The notes under the pieces: generated by a model
What the model was told of the DNA's origin: nothing
The model's input: only the letters and a program-made list of their open reading frames with translations
The model's database searches: none
Made by a program: the position numbers and the translations under genes
In this document: positions 21,301 through 42,600 of the stretch, in pieces
Numbering within the stretch: position 1 is the first letter of the stretch
How the letters are laid out: each line of letters starts with the position of its first letter
Source: Lineus longissimus
Taxonomy: Eukaryota > Nemertea > Pilidiophora > Heteronemertea > Lineidae
Direction of reading: 5' to 3'
Length of the DNA: 64,000 nucleotides
Assembly: GCF_910592395.1 (NCBI RefSeq)
Contig: NC_088313.1
Coordinates: 14,400,437 to 14,464,436 of the forward strand

Positions 21301-23569
21301 TGCATTAGCCACTGATGAAAAAAGGCAGGGCTATTAAACTGGAGAAATTGAGAAAGTGCATGGTGCCACGCCCTACTAAAACTCTCCAGCTGAAACACCA
21401 CAATATGAACATTTGTTTCTTCTTCGCTCTTCTAGATGATGACCTAGCTAATCTTGCCGCCAATGCCGTGAACCACTTCGACAGTGATGATGACATCTTT
21501 GATGCAGAAGGTAAAACCAAATACAGTAGAACCTCTCCATTAAGGACTTGTTGTCCCTAATAGAGTGGTGTCCTGATTAGAGATGACAAATTGAATGGAA
21601 ACAACCGATTTGGGACCAGAACTAGTGTCCTTAGTAGAGAGGATGTCGTTAATCGAGAGGTGTCCGCTAAGGAGGCTCCACTGTACTGAACTTGCACATT
21701 TTATCTTGCTTACATGACATTCATGTAATTGTATGATTTTGAAGAAAACATAAGCTTGAAACTGATACATGTAGATGTACCTCACTACTGTGACAGACAA
21801 TGTTTTCACCTCGAAAAATTGGCGTTTTCTCAAAATTATTTTATGATACGAGTGTTACTAGACTGTTGTTGCATGTCGGCCCTTTTCGGTTAACCTGGAG
21901 TTCATGACGCATGACCCATTGCTGTCTGTTTCCATCCCTCACAGCTGATGTTACTCCGAAACCTGCTACGAACAAAAACAGCATCGAATCGAAACCAGAC
22001 CTAGTCATCATGTCGCCGCAGGACCTCCTCGTGCAAGTTCGTGCCAAGCTCAGTTCAATCGAAAACAAACTCTCTACTCATAACGTGTCACACTCGCCGT
22101 TCGGGAAGTCTCCGGAACTGCGAGGACAGAGGCTAAGTTTCTCTTCGCCGCAAAGCTCAGATAGCACTCAGGGACATGATAGGCAGACGTCAGATGTAAA
22201 CATTGTGCCTTTGTTTGCGAAACAGTCAATGTCGCCTGCTACAAAACAAATTGCACTGTCTGCCTCAAATCAACAACTTTCGTCCGCTTTCAACCGAGGA
22301 AATACTGGAAGTGGTGATGTATCGTCACAAACTGCAGCATCGGGAAGTCTTCAGCAAGATGATACGGTCGTCGAAGGTTCGAGGACGCTCAACGACAATT
22401 CGCCTGATTTTACTGCGCGATTATTATCTGCTGAAGCATTGCTGTCGCCAGATTCAGTAAAGTCGGATCTCCCTGCTGTTGCACAGCCGACACTGGATAA
22501 ATTGTGGTCAACGCCTACTTTGTCCGTACCCCCACTGGTCCAACGGAGCGCTCAAGTGCAGAAGATTACGCCAGAACCGGTCCAACAGAGTGCTCAAGTG
22601 CAGAAGATAATGCCAGAACCGGCCCAACGGAGCACTCAAGTGCAGAAGATTATGCCAGAACCGGTCCATCGGAGTGCTCAAGTGCAGAAGATTACGCCAG
22701 AACCAGTCCAACGGAGCGCTCAAGTGCAGAAGATTACGCCAAGTCTAGTAGCAGTGTCTAAATCATCTCAGAGAAACTCCAAGAGGAAATTGACCCAAAG
22801 TTCAGCCAATGCTAAGAAAAAAACAGGTGAGTTGAACTCAATTTCACCAGAAATATTTTTTCTGGACTGACATTGTTTTTGTCAGGTCTCAGAACATCTT
22901 GTCTTGTGAGAAGACAACAGAACTACAATATAAGCAATTCACCAGGACTGGCTCAACAATGTAGACTAGGCTTAACCGTAGGCCTGCCTGAACTTCACCA
23001 GCTATGTCCAAAACTGCCTCAAAATGCTGGCGAAAATTATTATTAGAGATCAGAATTAGTGTGCTACTACAGGTGGCGATAAATCTCACGCCCAAGTTGT
23101 CCCTTTGAAGCAATTTCCTCCCAAGGAAGCAAGAATGTCTGGTATGTTGTCTTAAAAATGTGATTTTTCTCTCCATCAGCTCGGTCATCTGGCGGAACGA
23201 AGTCGTCGGCCTCCAAGACGAAGAAGAGGAAAGTTCAAGAAGAGGTGGAGGAGGACCCCAAGTACGACTTTCAGTGCGACTCCTTCGACTGTATCAGGCC
23301 AGACGACCCACTCATTACATGGGTGAGTTTTCGAAATCTAAAGTTTCTTTATTCCAGGGCGTCCAATCAAAGACAAAAAGGATTTCCAATTTTCATTTTT
23401 GATAATAAAATGACTGGTCAAATTTAATTTTTGTTATCTTATTTCTCTTCTTTGTCGATTTCAGGTTCAGTGCGATGATTGCGATAAGTGGTACCATACG
23501 TCGTGCGTCGGTTGCCGTTATGAACAAGTGCAGAATGAACATACCGAGTTTCATTGTGGATGCCGCTAG
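18329..23569 (+). CDS. TCF19: TCF19-like protein: N-terminal FHA domain, C-terminal PHD finger, 734 aa
   Basis: Eight exons: 18329-18411, 19085-19256, 19958-20074, 20368-20995, 21436-21510, 21945-22826, 23180-23322 and 23465-23569; phases agree and total 735 codons with stop. The FHA domain spans exons 1-3: TIGRHVESDL, ISRRQAD, YGLNGSYVND (the core GR..SDI, SR.HA and NG.YVN). The middle is long, Ser/Pro/Thr-rich and probably disordered, with five 14-residue repeats. A basic stretch KTKKRKVQEE precedes the PHD finger: CDSFDC, WVQCDDCDKWYHTSCVGC, FHCGCR, ending in the stop. FHA plus a C-terminal PHD with WVQCD.CD.W.H..CVGC is the TCF19 layout. Vertebrate TCF19 reads H3K4me3 and acts in cell-cycle and beta-cell gene control in the nucleus. 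This protein is about twice the human length because of the linker. Polyadenylation signal AATAAA at 23974-23979. Confidence 0.85.
19348..19690. repeat. TTAA-ended MITE, family B, in TCF19-like intron 2
   Basis: It starts TTAAAGGGAACTGAAACCGC and ends GCGGTTCCAGTTCCCTTTAA, so the last 20 bases are the near-perfect inverted repeat of the first 20; 343 bp. It shares only the TTAAAGGGA tip with family A, so it is a separate family with the same target preference. Confidence 0.82.
21522..21685. repeat. pogo-like TA-flanked MITE, short diverged copy
   Basis: TACAGTAGAACCTCTCCATT at the left; GGAGGCTCCACTGTA, the inverted end, at the right. The internal CCAATTTGGGACCA-type block (here CGATTTGGGACCAGAAC) matches the copies at 27005, 33182, 36760 and 62130. 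TA at both edges and CAGT(A/G)GAACCTC ends resemble pogo/Tigger termini. Confidence 0.75.
22534..22747 (+). repeat. Coding minisatellite, five 42-bp units in the TCF19-like gene
   Basis: Each unit encodes VQRSAQVQKITPEP or a close variant (VQQS, AQRST, VHRS; T or M before PEP). Being a multiple of three it keeps frame. The units are very similar at the DNA level, so the expansion is recent and copy number is probably polymorphic. Confidence 0.85.
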
Positions 23570-24080
23570 CAATATTGTACGTTTGGTGATGAATGTCACT
23601 ACACTAAGTCCAAAACGAATGGAGTTCCATTGTAGATGTCGCTTGCAGTGTGGATGTTTCGTGTCAGTTGCCGTGATGGACAAGTCCATACCGAGTTTCA
23701 TTGCGGGTGTCTCTAACTATAGCGGACATTTTGTGATGGATGCCACCATATTCAGGATGTCGCTTGCATGCAGAGATGTGTCACTTGTTGCTACGACCAA
23801 ATCCAAAACAAACTAGCCGAGTTTCAGTGCGGATGACGCTAACAATATCATGTGTTTTTGATGATACTGCTACGAACGAGTCCCAAATGAACACGCTATT
23901 AAGTTCCACTGACTGTGGATGACGCTAACAATTGACTCGGAACTGTATGGTCAGCTTTTGCTGAGCGATGAACAATAAATGATATCATGATTTTGTGTAT
24001 CAGAGGTGTCAGATGCTGACAATGATGAATATGACTATGAACAGGTCCAGAACAAGCAAATGTTGTCACCAGACCCGTTC
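23570..24080 (+). repeat. Decayed tandem copies of the last (PHD) exon
   Basis: After the stop, the coding motif GAACATACCGAGTTTCATTG followed by TGGATGCCGCTAGCAAT recurs in worn form around 23640, 23695 (CATACCGAGTTTCATTGCGG), 23815 (GCCGAGTTTCAGTGCGGATG), 23915 (GACTGTGGATGACGCTAACA), and as TATGAACAGGTCCAGAACAA near 24040. The units are about 70-100 bp, with stops and indels. They look like old tandem duplications of the PHD-finger end, now in the 3' UTR or flank. Confidence 0.6.
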
Positions 24081-26445
24081 CCAACCTGGCTTAGAAAATT
24101 TCTTTTCTATCTTTGATTATTTTTGAAGTTTATAGCAAACTGTTGACTTGAGACTTGTGTATTGATTTCAGAAAGTTTCTGACCATGTGATAGGAATCAC
24201 GATATTTTTGCCTTTCTGTAAATAGTTGAGATTTTCTCTGTAAAGTTGCTTTTGTTTTATAAGATTTTATAAGTGTGACGTGTCACTAATAGTCTTAACA
24301 GCGTGAATACAAGCTGGCTATCACCAGGGTATTGCACTATTCTGACCGAGATGCGACGTAATTTTTGTGTCAGTTTTGACATCACTTTGGCTGTCATGGT
24401 AGAATTTTTGACGCATACCCTAGTGAAAATCTGCGCCATCTTTTGAGCGGCTGATACCCTTTAGGACAAAGGGCTAGATACTAGTTCAGTAGTTGTACAA
24501 TATCATAGTTTAAAATGTTGATGTACCGGTAAGTCAGTATTGTTTATAAATGTGACTTAGTAATGCAATTGTCAGTATGTATCTTATTCCCCCCTCCCCA
24601 GGGTAGACAAGCGTAACCACCTTTGACTTGTGTTCTGTCATTTGTGACCCATCACAGCTAAACAAGGCGCATGTCGCACAGAAGATGAGCCTTAATCACA
24701 CCAGGAGACAATGGAAGAAATTGATGTGCTCAGCTTTCCTAAAAGGCAGACAGTACGGGGTAATATGAACAACCAGTCCACCTCAACCTGCCAAGCTCAG
24801 AGTGACATGTGCCTCATTTTGCTCTGATGAGTCACATTTTAACAAGTAGTTCTCTCTTACATGAATTAAGTGTAATTTCCTTTTATAATTACATGAGAAA
24901 ATTTGTAATTTTGTGTTTTGTCTTGTTCTTTCCATGCTTGGCACATTATTCAGTAGATGATATTCCTCCATGTGAGTGCAGCACCTGACAACGTCAATAA
25001 ACAATATTCCTCTGGTAGAGTGCAGCACGTGACGGAGCTGTGTAGCACCACCACATGATGTCACGCACCTACAGTCGGGACATCCACATAAAAAAGACAA
25101 AATATTCTGATTGTTTCCTTTGTCATGACGCGAAGATTATATTGTGTGACCCTCCATTGACCAATAAATTGATTTCTTTGCACCGGTGTCACAATGGTAT
25201 GCAACGACGACAGATCATTTCTTTTGACCCCCGCATGGTACTGCTCTCCCACGGAGGAATACAGTCTGTAGACTTGTCATCATGGAAGAAGATCCTACAC
25301 CGACCGGGTACCGCCAAAAAAATACATAAGTAGAGCTTGCTTCCATATTTTTGCTGGAACCAAATTGTCTTCTTTAGTGTTTGCTCTGCACTTGGAGGCA
25401 CTGTTCATCAGGGAGTATTCCTCATCCAAGGCAGCATGAGTGCTTCACGTGCCACTACAGTTAGGTGCCGATTGGGTTTCTTGGCCTAGCGACTCCGTCC
25501 GGCCAGAAGTTGTCCATGCAAGCCACCCATGTTTCTCTCTATGTGGGGTTATTTGCTTGCCTGGCACAGACACCAGATACAAGGAACCTCGGTATTACGT
25601 CCCATTCGAAGGACTGCAGAGCCAGGATTTAAGTTCCTAGTTGAAGGCCACACACACTGGTTCATCCAGAAATGTGTGGATTGAGGCTAAGGGACAAAAC
25701 AACCGGGCTGCGACAGATTTATCCAGAAATACAATCCTGGGTCCACCTAGGCCCTATTGTGTGGTATCCAGCAGTGTTGACCTCGAGGAAATGCGACTCC
25801 TTGGCACCAAATCAAAATTGAGCTTTCAGTACAGAGGAGTGGTGACCCTGGCTACTGCTTCAGTCTTTCCGTTCCTCTACAACAGTCATACAAAACAAGT
25901 GCTGTTTTTGAGGATATTATTTTGGTAAGTGACGGTTCTGTGGGACGTCGTTTTGGAATGAAAAATCAGGACATCCCAGTCGCTGCGCCCTAGAGACAAT
26001 TGGCAAAACTCCTGACACGACTAAAATGAGGCGTCTGCATACAAATGAAAATTGAAAGATATTTCTTAGGTTTCTAATTTTATTACATAACTTGGGTTGA
26101 TTTGCACGAAAAGGAACGGTTGCAACATATGACATATCAAGAAGCTGGTTTAGCTTATTTCACCATAAAATTAAAGATCTGACAAACAAGGTGCTAAGAT
26201 AAACAGGTTGTAACAGGGTATTGAAACGGAGATTCTAACTACGGAATGACTAGATTGAGATATTGAGAAATATTACAGTTAGTTCTGAAAAATCATGGCG
26301 TTCATCATGACCCACTAACGATTTAATCACTCATATCTGTCTACACAGCGACAATACTAAAATTCATATTTAGTACGTATTTACGAAATCAGAAATTTTA
26401 AAATTCAATGACAGATTACAAATGTTTAACCAACGGCGTAGGTCC
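24081..26445. other. Intergenic stretch between convergent TCF19-like and LRP2BP genes
   Basis: No gene supported. It contains a SINE copy at 25372-25800 and part of an A/T-rich dispersed repeat at about 26330-26445. An imperfect direct repeat (GAGTGCAGCACCTGAC / GAGTGCAGCACGTGAC) lies at 24974-25034. Several 60-100 codon open frames here match nothing recognisable. Confidence 0.5.
25372..25800 (-). repeat. tRNA-derived SINE copy
   Basis: It shares with 13705-13995, 34727-35095 and 51112-51412 the blocks GCACTTGGAGG, GTGCCACTACAGTTAGGTGC, GACACCAGATACAAGGAACC and AGAGCCAGGA. The tRNA-like head is at the right (CAGCAGTGTTGACC.. ATGCGACTCC, about 25768-25800). Confidence 0.7.
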
Positions 26446-26666
26446 TTAAAGGGGGACTATAGGCAGGAGGAGATGGGCTAATTTGGCCATCTTCAGGTGA
26501 CTAGTATACAGAGTAAGGGCCCTTGGTCATGTCAGACTCAGCACTAAATATATCCCTCGTGCAAGCGTGAATCATTTCGACCTACTGTGAGATGAGAGAG
26601 ACCCCTATTGGCAGCTTTGTGTAACTTTATCTTGCCTGCCTGCTGCTGCCTATATTGTCCCTTTAA
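26446..26666. repeat. TTAA-ended MITE, family A, copy 3 (inverted)
   Basis: TTAAAGGGGGACTATAGGCA at the left and TATATTGTCCCTTTAA at the right: copies 1 and 2 in the opposite orientation, 221 bp. Confidence 0.82.
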
Positions 26667-26929
26667 AGGTCAATACCATCACAAAAGAGAATGACGATAT
26701 GTTTGCTCTACTCACAAAAGCAGTACGATTCGATACGACAAGATATGTATAACAATAAAAAATTAACACAATACTGATATCACAGATGCTTTGGGAAGAC
26801 TACCAAACTAACTGAGCACGGCATGGCATATTCAACTCGATTCTGTAAGAAAAAATCTTGAAGAGAATCAACCAGTATCAGCAAGAGATAAGGTTTTAAA
26901 TAAAGAGTTTCGTTGCAAAACCTGATATG

Positions 26930-27390
26930 TGCCATACCCAAAATTTCGGAGTTTAGGGTTGACCATGGGTACCCCCATTTTGGCTAGAACTCAAAATCCT
27001 AAAGTACAGTAGAACCTCTCTTAGCGGACACCTCTCTATTAAGGACAACCTCTCTATTAAGGACACTAGCTTTGGTCCCAAATTGGTTGTATTTAAAGGA
27101 CACTAGCTTTGGTCCCAAATTGGTTGTTTCCATTCAATTTGATCTCTCTAATCAGGACACCTCTCTATTAAGGACAGCACTTGTCAGTCCCGAGGGTGTC
27201 CTTAATAGAGAGGTTCTACTGTAGTAAAAACTCTTTCCAAATGAATTGAATGCTCTTTTAAAACCCTGGAGGGTGTTCTCTGGAAAACAAAGAACAGACT
27301 CCAGCCCTTGAAATGAGCATTCATCACGTTTTGAAAAAGTTCTAATTGCTTCAGGATTTCGACTTCTAGCCAAAATGGCTGTATCTATGG
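26930..27390. repeat. Palindromic repeat with nested pogo-like MITE
   Basis: CCATTTTGGCTAGAACTCAA and AATCCTAAAG at about 26975-27004 face their complements CAGGATTTCGACTTCTAGCC and AAAATGG at about 27353-27380. The pogo-like MITE 27005-27223 interrupts the left arm exactly after CCTAAAG, giving a dated order of insertion. Confidence 0.65.
27005..27223. repeat. pogo-like TA-flanked MITE, full copy
   Basis: TACAGTAGAACCTCTCTTAG at the left; AGAGAGGTTCTACTGTA at the right. The inside has direct duplications of ACACTAGCTTTGGTCCCAAA, also seen in the 36760-36976 copy. Confidence 0.82.
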
Positions 27391-27514
27391 TAAAACCTTA
27401 AATATACCATGGCATTGCCCATATGGTGACTGCTCTGTCCTCTAAATATCAGAGCATTCGGGCCAACAGTAAAACTTCTTCCAAGTTCAAATTTTCAAAT
27501 GCATTTCAGTTAAG

Positions 27515-27712
27515 GGTTGACCAATTTGGCTACAACTTGAAATCCTAAAGGAATCAGAACTCTTTTAAAACAAAGTGAATGCCAATTTCAAGGGTGGAAG
27601 TCTGTTCTTCATTTTCAAGAGAACACCTTCCCATGTTTTAAACGGGCATTCTCTTCATTTTGAAGGAGTTTGAATTGCTTCAGGATTTCAAGGTCTAGCC
27701 AAAATGACGGTG
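27515..27712. repeat. Palindromic repeat, second copy, uninterrupted
   Basis: Left arm TTTGGCTACAACTTGAAATC CTAAAG; right arm TTCAGGATTTCAAGGTCTAG CCAAA. It belongs to the same family as 26930-27390 and the half copy near 38925-39060. Confidence 0.6.
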
Positions 27713-27984
27713 CCTGTCATCAAGCCTAAATTCCAAACTACGAAACAATTTTTCTCCAATTGGCAAAACGGACATGTCTTGTTTTGCGATGATTGAAACT
27801 CTGCAGATATTTCCTTCGACGAATTGTGGAGAATTAAAGCCAAAGCACAGAAGCAGAAAAATTCCTAGGACGGAATTATGCATAAACTACGTCAAAAACA
27901 GACATTTTCTTGGACGGAAAACGAAGACAAAAAATGCAGATTCTGTTCAGATTGAGAGTATATTTGTACGCCGTGTTTTTCTCC

Positions 27985-37720
<9,736 letters not shown>

Positions 37721-38079
37721 TTTGGACGGATACAAAGAACAGGTAATTCACATTTCAAAGAAAAACTTGCAATGTGGTTTACTTGGGCTTCACCTGTTCA
37801 CTGCCATGACGACTCGGGGGTCATGACCCCAAAACGTAAACAACTCCGGATTAGCCTTTTTGCCACACCAATAAAATATCCCCTTGTCATCAAATGACTT
37901 ATATCAATTTTAGAGAATTTTAGAGAATTTGAAACATTTCGGTTTCAATAGTTTTTTCCAATTTTTATTTTTGACGGCCAGCTTTTGCAGAGTGCGGAAC
38001 AGCCGACTGTAAAATTTACTTCCGGTTAAATTGGCTGGAATTTTGACAACAAATTCCGCCTCAAAATCATCTTTATTTG
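37721..38079. promoter_or_regulatory. Divergent promoter region between LRP2BP and ARMH3, with ARMH3 5' UTR exon
   Basis: The LRP2BP start codon (complement of 37718-37720, context AAAATGTCG) faces a likely non-coding ARMH3 first exon that ends at the donor TTTG|GTAAGA (38079/38080). ACTTCCGG at 38018-38025 is an ETS-type site typical of TATA-less bidirectional promoters. GGGGTCATGACCCC at 37817-37830 is a perfect 14-bp palindrome like an inverted nuclear-receptor half-site pair. Transcript starts are not visible in sequence. Confidence 0.5.
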
Positions 38080-39600
38080 GTAAGAATCACATTTTCATCG
38101 TGAATTATATGTTCGTTATACATCAATATATATTTTATTTGTGCGCAAGTACTTTTTAATCGGTCATCTATGATGCAATTTGTTCTCAAACTTTGCTGAA
38201 ATCCAGACCTTGTCAAATATTGTGACCCGTGTCAAATGTACACGCCCGTGTACATTTTGTACAGGGTGATTGTTTCATATTTTGTACAGGGTGATTGTTT
38301 CATACCAAGCACCGTACATTTCACTGAGCGTTCACCTGAATGCAAGCTTGCGGGTAATGTTAATTTTGGTGAAATACATGTCATGTACTGATCTGAGTTG
38401 AATGCAGTGGCCAGTGCATGCAGGAACTTACTTTTGAAGCAGACATATGTCCACAGGACCATAGCATTGCCATTTGCATTTTACCATTATACGGAACTTT
38501 GGTCCCAGTTCCCGGATATGATGATGGTATGGTTTACACGACCTCTAACACATATCTCATTCAATCAAAGAAAATACTGCGTTGTGCTTGTCTGCAAATC
38601 GTGCATGCCATAATCAGGTGGACACGAGTGACGAGGTTGGAAGTTGAGTGCAATGCAATGCAATGTTTCCTTTGAATGAGATACGCGTTTGAGTATTTGT
38701 CAGTTTACGTGCAAACCGTACCAACGTCATATCCGGGACCCAAGTTCTGAAGTGTTGTCAGAAAGAGTGTTCAATTGTTTCAGACTGATCGAATTGGTTG
38801 CCAAAATAATTCTGCAGTTTTAGTTCATCCATGCACCCAGAATGCCTTGCACTAACATAATGGCAAGAAGGCCTGCTGATCACATTTTGAGGATACAAGT
38901 GTTGGCCTTCGACACCACCATTTTGGCTATACTTTGAAATCCTCAAGCAATTCACACTCCTTAAAATGAAGTTAATTCCCAATTGAATTAAAATCTGGGA
39001 GGCTGTTCTCTGGAAAATTAATTTTCTGTGCAAAATCACGAAAGATCCTGGGGCCATTTCTTCATGAAATGGAGTAGGGCCTATCTAGGTTAGTCAAGCT
39101 CAAGTAGTATCATTATTGAATTGTATTATAGCAGCAGGATGAACTTGATTCTAACAGTTGACTAGGTCACATTTTATGATTACCGGGTAAGTGTAAGGCC
39201 AAGGTTCATTTTTGTCTTGCCTTAAAACAACATTGCCCTACATTGTGAACTAAGCCAAGGTCACTACATATGTCTGCCCTTGTTTAGTGCATCATAATGA
39301 CACTCTCTATTTAAGGACAGTGTCAGCCAAAACAGTTCTTTAATGGAGAGGTTGGTTTTAACTTCTATTGTATTTATTAATGGACCCAATTGATTAGGCG
39401 TCACCCCTTATTCATAAATGCTACTTTAAAAAAGAGGTTGGTTCAACTGTATATATTTAGTATTAATTCATTATGCATATTAGCCCTCATCCAAAAATCC
39501 TGCCAGCATGTATTAATATTTCCAGGTTTACCAAATCCTCCATACTGAATTTTACAATTTTACGATATGATATTTATGGTGGTATATCTCCCTATTTCAG
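38080..39600. other. ARMH3 5' intron, no gene seen
   Basis: It includes half of the palindromic repeat family (CCATTTTGGCTATACTTTGA onward, about 38930-39060) and worn pogo-like MITE remnants at 39300-39360. Direct repeats of CATTTTGTACAGGGTGATTG lie at 38253-38300. Confidence 0.5.
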
Positions 39601-39645
39601 TGGCCTTGTCTCGAACCTTCCTGATGTACCGTGATTGCTGCCCCC

Positions 39646-42600
39646 ATGCCTGTACCTGAGCACGCCAACATGAGCCAATCACCGCCAGCGACCGGACACG
39701 ACCACCCGAACCTGATACGCAAGTTAAGCGCGTCGAAGAAACCACTTAAAGAGAAAGTGGTCCTGTTTTATGATGCGTTGTTTAAGGTGGGTACAAACAC
39801 ACAAAAATATGCTCAAATTAGAGTGGGGCCTCCCTTAGTAGACACCCTCTCTAAGGACACATCATTTGGTCCAAAGTTGGTCATTTCCATATTGATTTTG
39901 ACCTTTGTAATCAAGACACCGCTCGATTTAGGACAGCATTTGTCAGTTTCGCCACCAGTGACCTATATGTGAAAACACAAAAACTCCTAAATATATTTTC
40001 AGGGAGAGGATCCGTCAGTTGGTAACCCAAACTTCTGGGACGAGTTCTTCCTCCTCCGTGTTAATGCCCAGTTCATCGAGAAAGAGTTCGATGGCTTGGA
40101 TGGCGACCAGCTTATGAACTTAAAGGTATGTGTACGTTCTCCAAGCAGACTGAAGGATCTTCTCATAAGTGCTACTCTCTAACACTAACACTTTCAGCGC
40201 CATCCGACGTAGATCTGCCTAACTTTTTTTGCCCAAAATACCCCCGGCAGCCGCTCATTAGGCTTCAGCGTTAAAAACAACACTTACAGTGGGGTTGGGT
40301 CCTCTACCTTCAAAAAAATCGAAAAAACGGTACATTCACTAATACTCTCAATTTCAGAAATTTCAGTTTTTGTGTTGGTGGTCAACTTTCGTTTCTGTCG
40401 AATTTCAGGAAATTATCAACACGTTGTTCTACAAATGTGTGAAAACGCTACAATCCGAGAACCACATTCGAACGGCTAACGCCATTCAGACACTGATGGG
40501 CCTCATCCGCGGCATGTTTAAGAAATCATTGCCGACAGGAAACTACGGGTTTGACGTCATCAATATATTGGTGGGATTCGACTGTGCTGAGGCGCGAATG
40601 CAGGTGAGATCAAGTTGAACAATTCAATTATCGTCTATGACGTCACATTTCGGTTGTGTTCGACTTTTGTAATTATAATAGTGCATCTCTTCTCTAAAGT
40701 TTAACCAATTAGCAAAGAAATAAAAAAACGGGCAATATTTCTTTATACACGGTACTAGGGTCCCTAGTATGGGTAATATACAAATTAGAAAGTAAGCATG
40801 GAATTTAGCCTTCAAAAGTTCAAGGTTTTAAATTAGTATTAATTTATTAACGTGACCATCGACGAGTTATGCATGTTAAAAAGTTTAATTATTCAATTTC
40901 AGAACTTAGTGGAGTGTCTACATAACTTTCTGACTGGTGAGTACCCAGCCATCCTGAAAAACCTCTCGCTGAAGTTGCTCCTATCCCTTGTGACGGCCAC
41001 GGACAATGTCAGTCAGAATACCATGTTGGAGTACATCATGATAAACAGTGTATTTGAAGCTATTGTTCAGGTGAGTGACGATTATGTTTTGCTACGATTA
41101 GCTGACCAATCCTGATGCTTGGTTTTGTGGTTAAGGTGTCCATCTCGTTGAGTCGTGAACCTAAGGTTGAGTATTCCTGTTGCTAGCTCTTCCTGTAGTT
41201 TGAAGCCCCCGTCATCTCGGTGATATTGACAACTGTGTTGTGATCTGACGTCTTGTGTGACGTTACAGCGTGAAAGTCATATGTATATATCATGGGGGAA
41301 AGGATTTTGATACGTGGGGCCGTTGTTCCCCTTTTTGTCAGAGAGCAACAATTCTTTAGTGCGTCTCTTCCGAGCAAATAAATAGTTTAATGGTTTAATC
41401 GTTGTCTTCACATGTCCGGAAAATGCATATTTAGCACTATAAATTGTGCTCAACCCCTTTCCCAAATTTCTGGATCTGCCACTGATGTGTCATTATACAT
41501 GATAAACTTTTTACTTTTCAGTTACTCGCGAGCCCAATCGGGAGACAGACGCATGGACATGATGCCGTCTTATTGCTCACCATTCTAGTGCAGTATAGGA
41601 AATACGAGGTAGGACATGCGATTTCTACCACTGTACCACTGTATTAGAACTGTTTTAGAACCCTATAAACTACTAGGTGTCAAAATAAACATGATACTTT
41701 TTGCTCAGACCGATATTTCATAAAATTGACATATCTTAGCCATGTTATGCTTGAATTGATGATGATCTATAAAATGGCAATTTTGGTGCAATTTAATTTC
41801 AAAAGTGTATCGTGTTTATTTTGACATCCAGTACTTCTTCTTCTGCATTCACTCTACACTTGTGCTATTCTCCATGGAATATTTGATCCTCCAAGGTGGA
41901 ATGATCGTTTTTGTGTGCCATGGTTTGGCACCAATTGGGTTCATAATCATAGTGACGCCATCTTTAGTCAGAAGTAGAGTCCACACAAGCTGTTTATGTT
42001 TCTCACTTGGTAGGGTTTTTTGCTTGGCCTGGTAAAGACACCGGATGATAATAATAAACTGGGCGCTACTGCATGTGAGCCAGCAGTGTTGACCACAAGG
42101 CTATGATGCTCCTGACACCTAGTACATTAGAATTAATGATAGCACAGACAAATTGGATATCAACTCTAACGCTGTCTATTTCTGTTTCAGTCTGCCAACC
42201 CGTATATAGTCAAGTTATCAATATTAGACGACGAATTAGCTTTAAATGTAAGTATCAATATTCATCATTGGAGAAAGTCATATCATCTTCAGGCTCCGAA
42301 GCGGGCACAGCTGGGTGCTGCGGTAGGATTGACTGTTTAAAGGAGTGGGCGGCCTTTTACTTTTTTGTGCAATTTGTTGATGGAAACTACTTATGTTGAA
42401 TAGGATGTGACTGGGCTGCCGACAGCTGGGTAATATTGCCCTTAATAATGCCAGTGGTCCTTTAAGGAGTAAACGCAAAAAGAGATATTCGTCATTTTAC
42501 AAACCAGTGCTTTTTATTGCAGTGAAAGTTATGTCAGTTCCCACACTACTCTTTCTTTCACAAGAATACATGGAATAACAACTCCCTCTTTTAAAAAATG

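Noticed and set aside
22504-22761. Second open frame over the 42-bp repeats (TGPTERSSAEDYAR units)
   Set aside because: Any frame stays open across a stop-free 42-bp repeat. The frame joined by splice phase to FHA and PHD exons is the other one.
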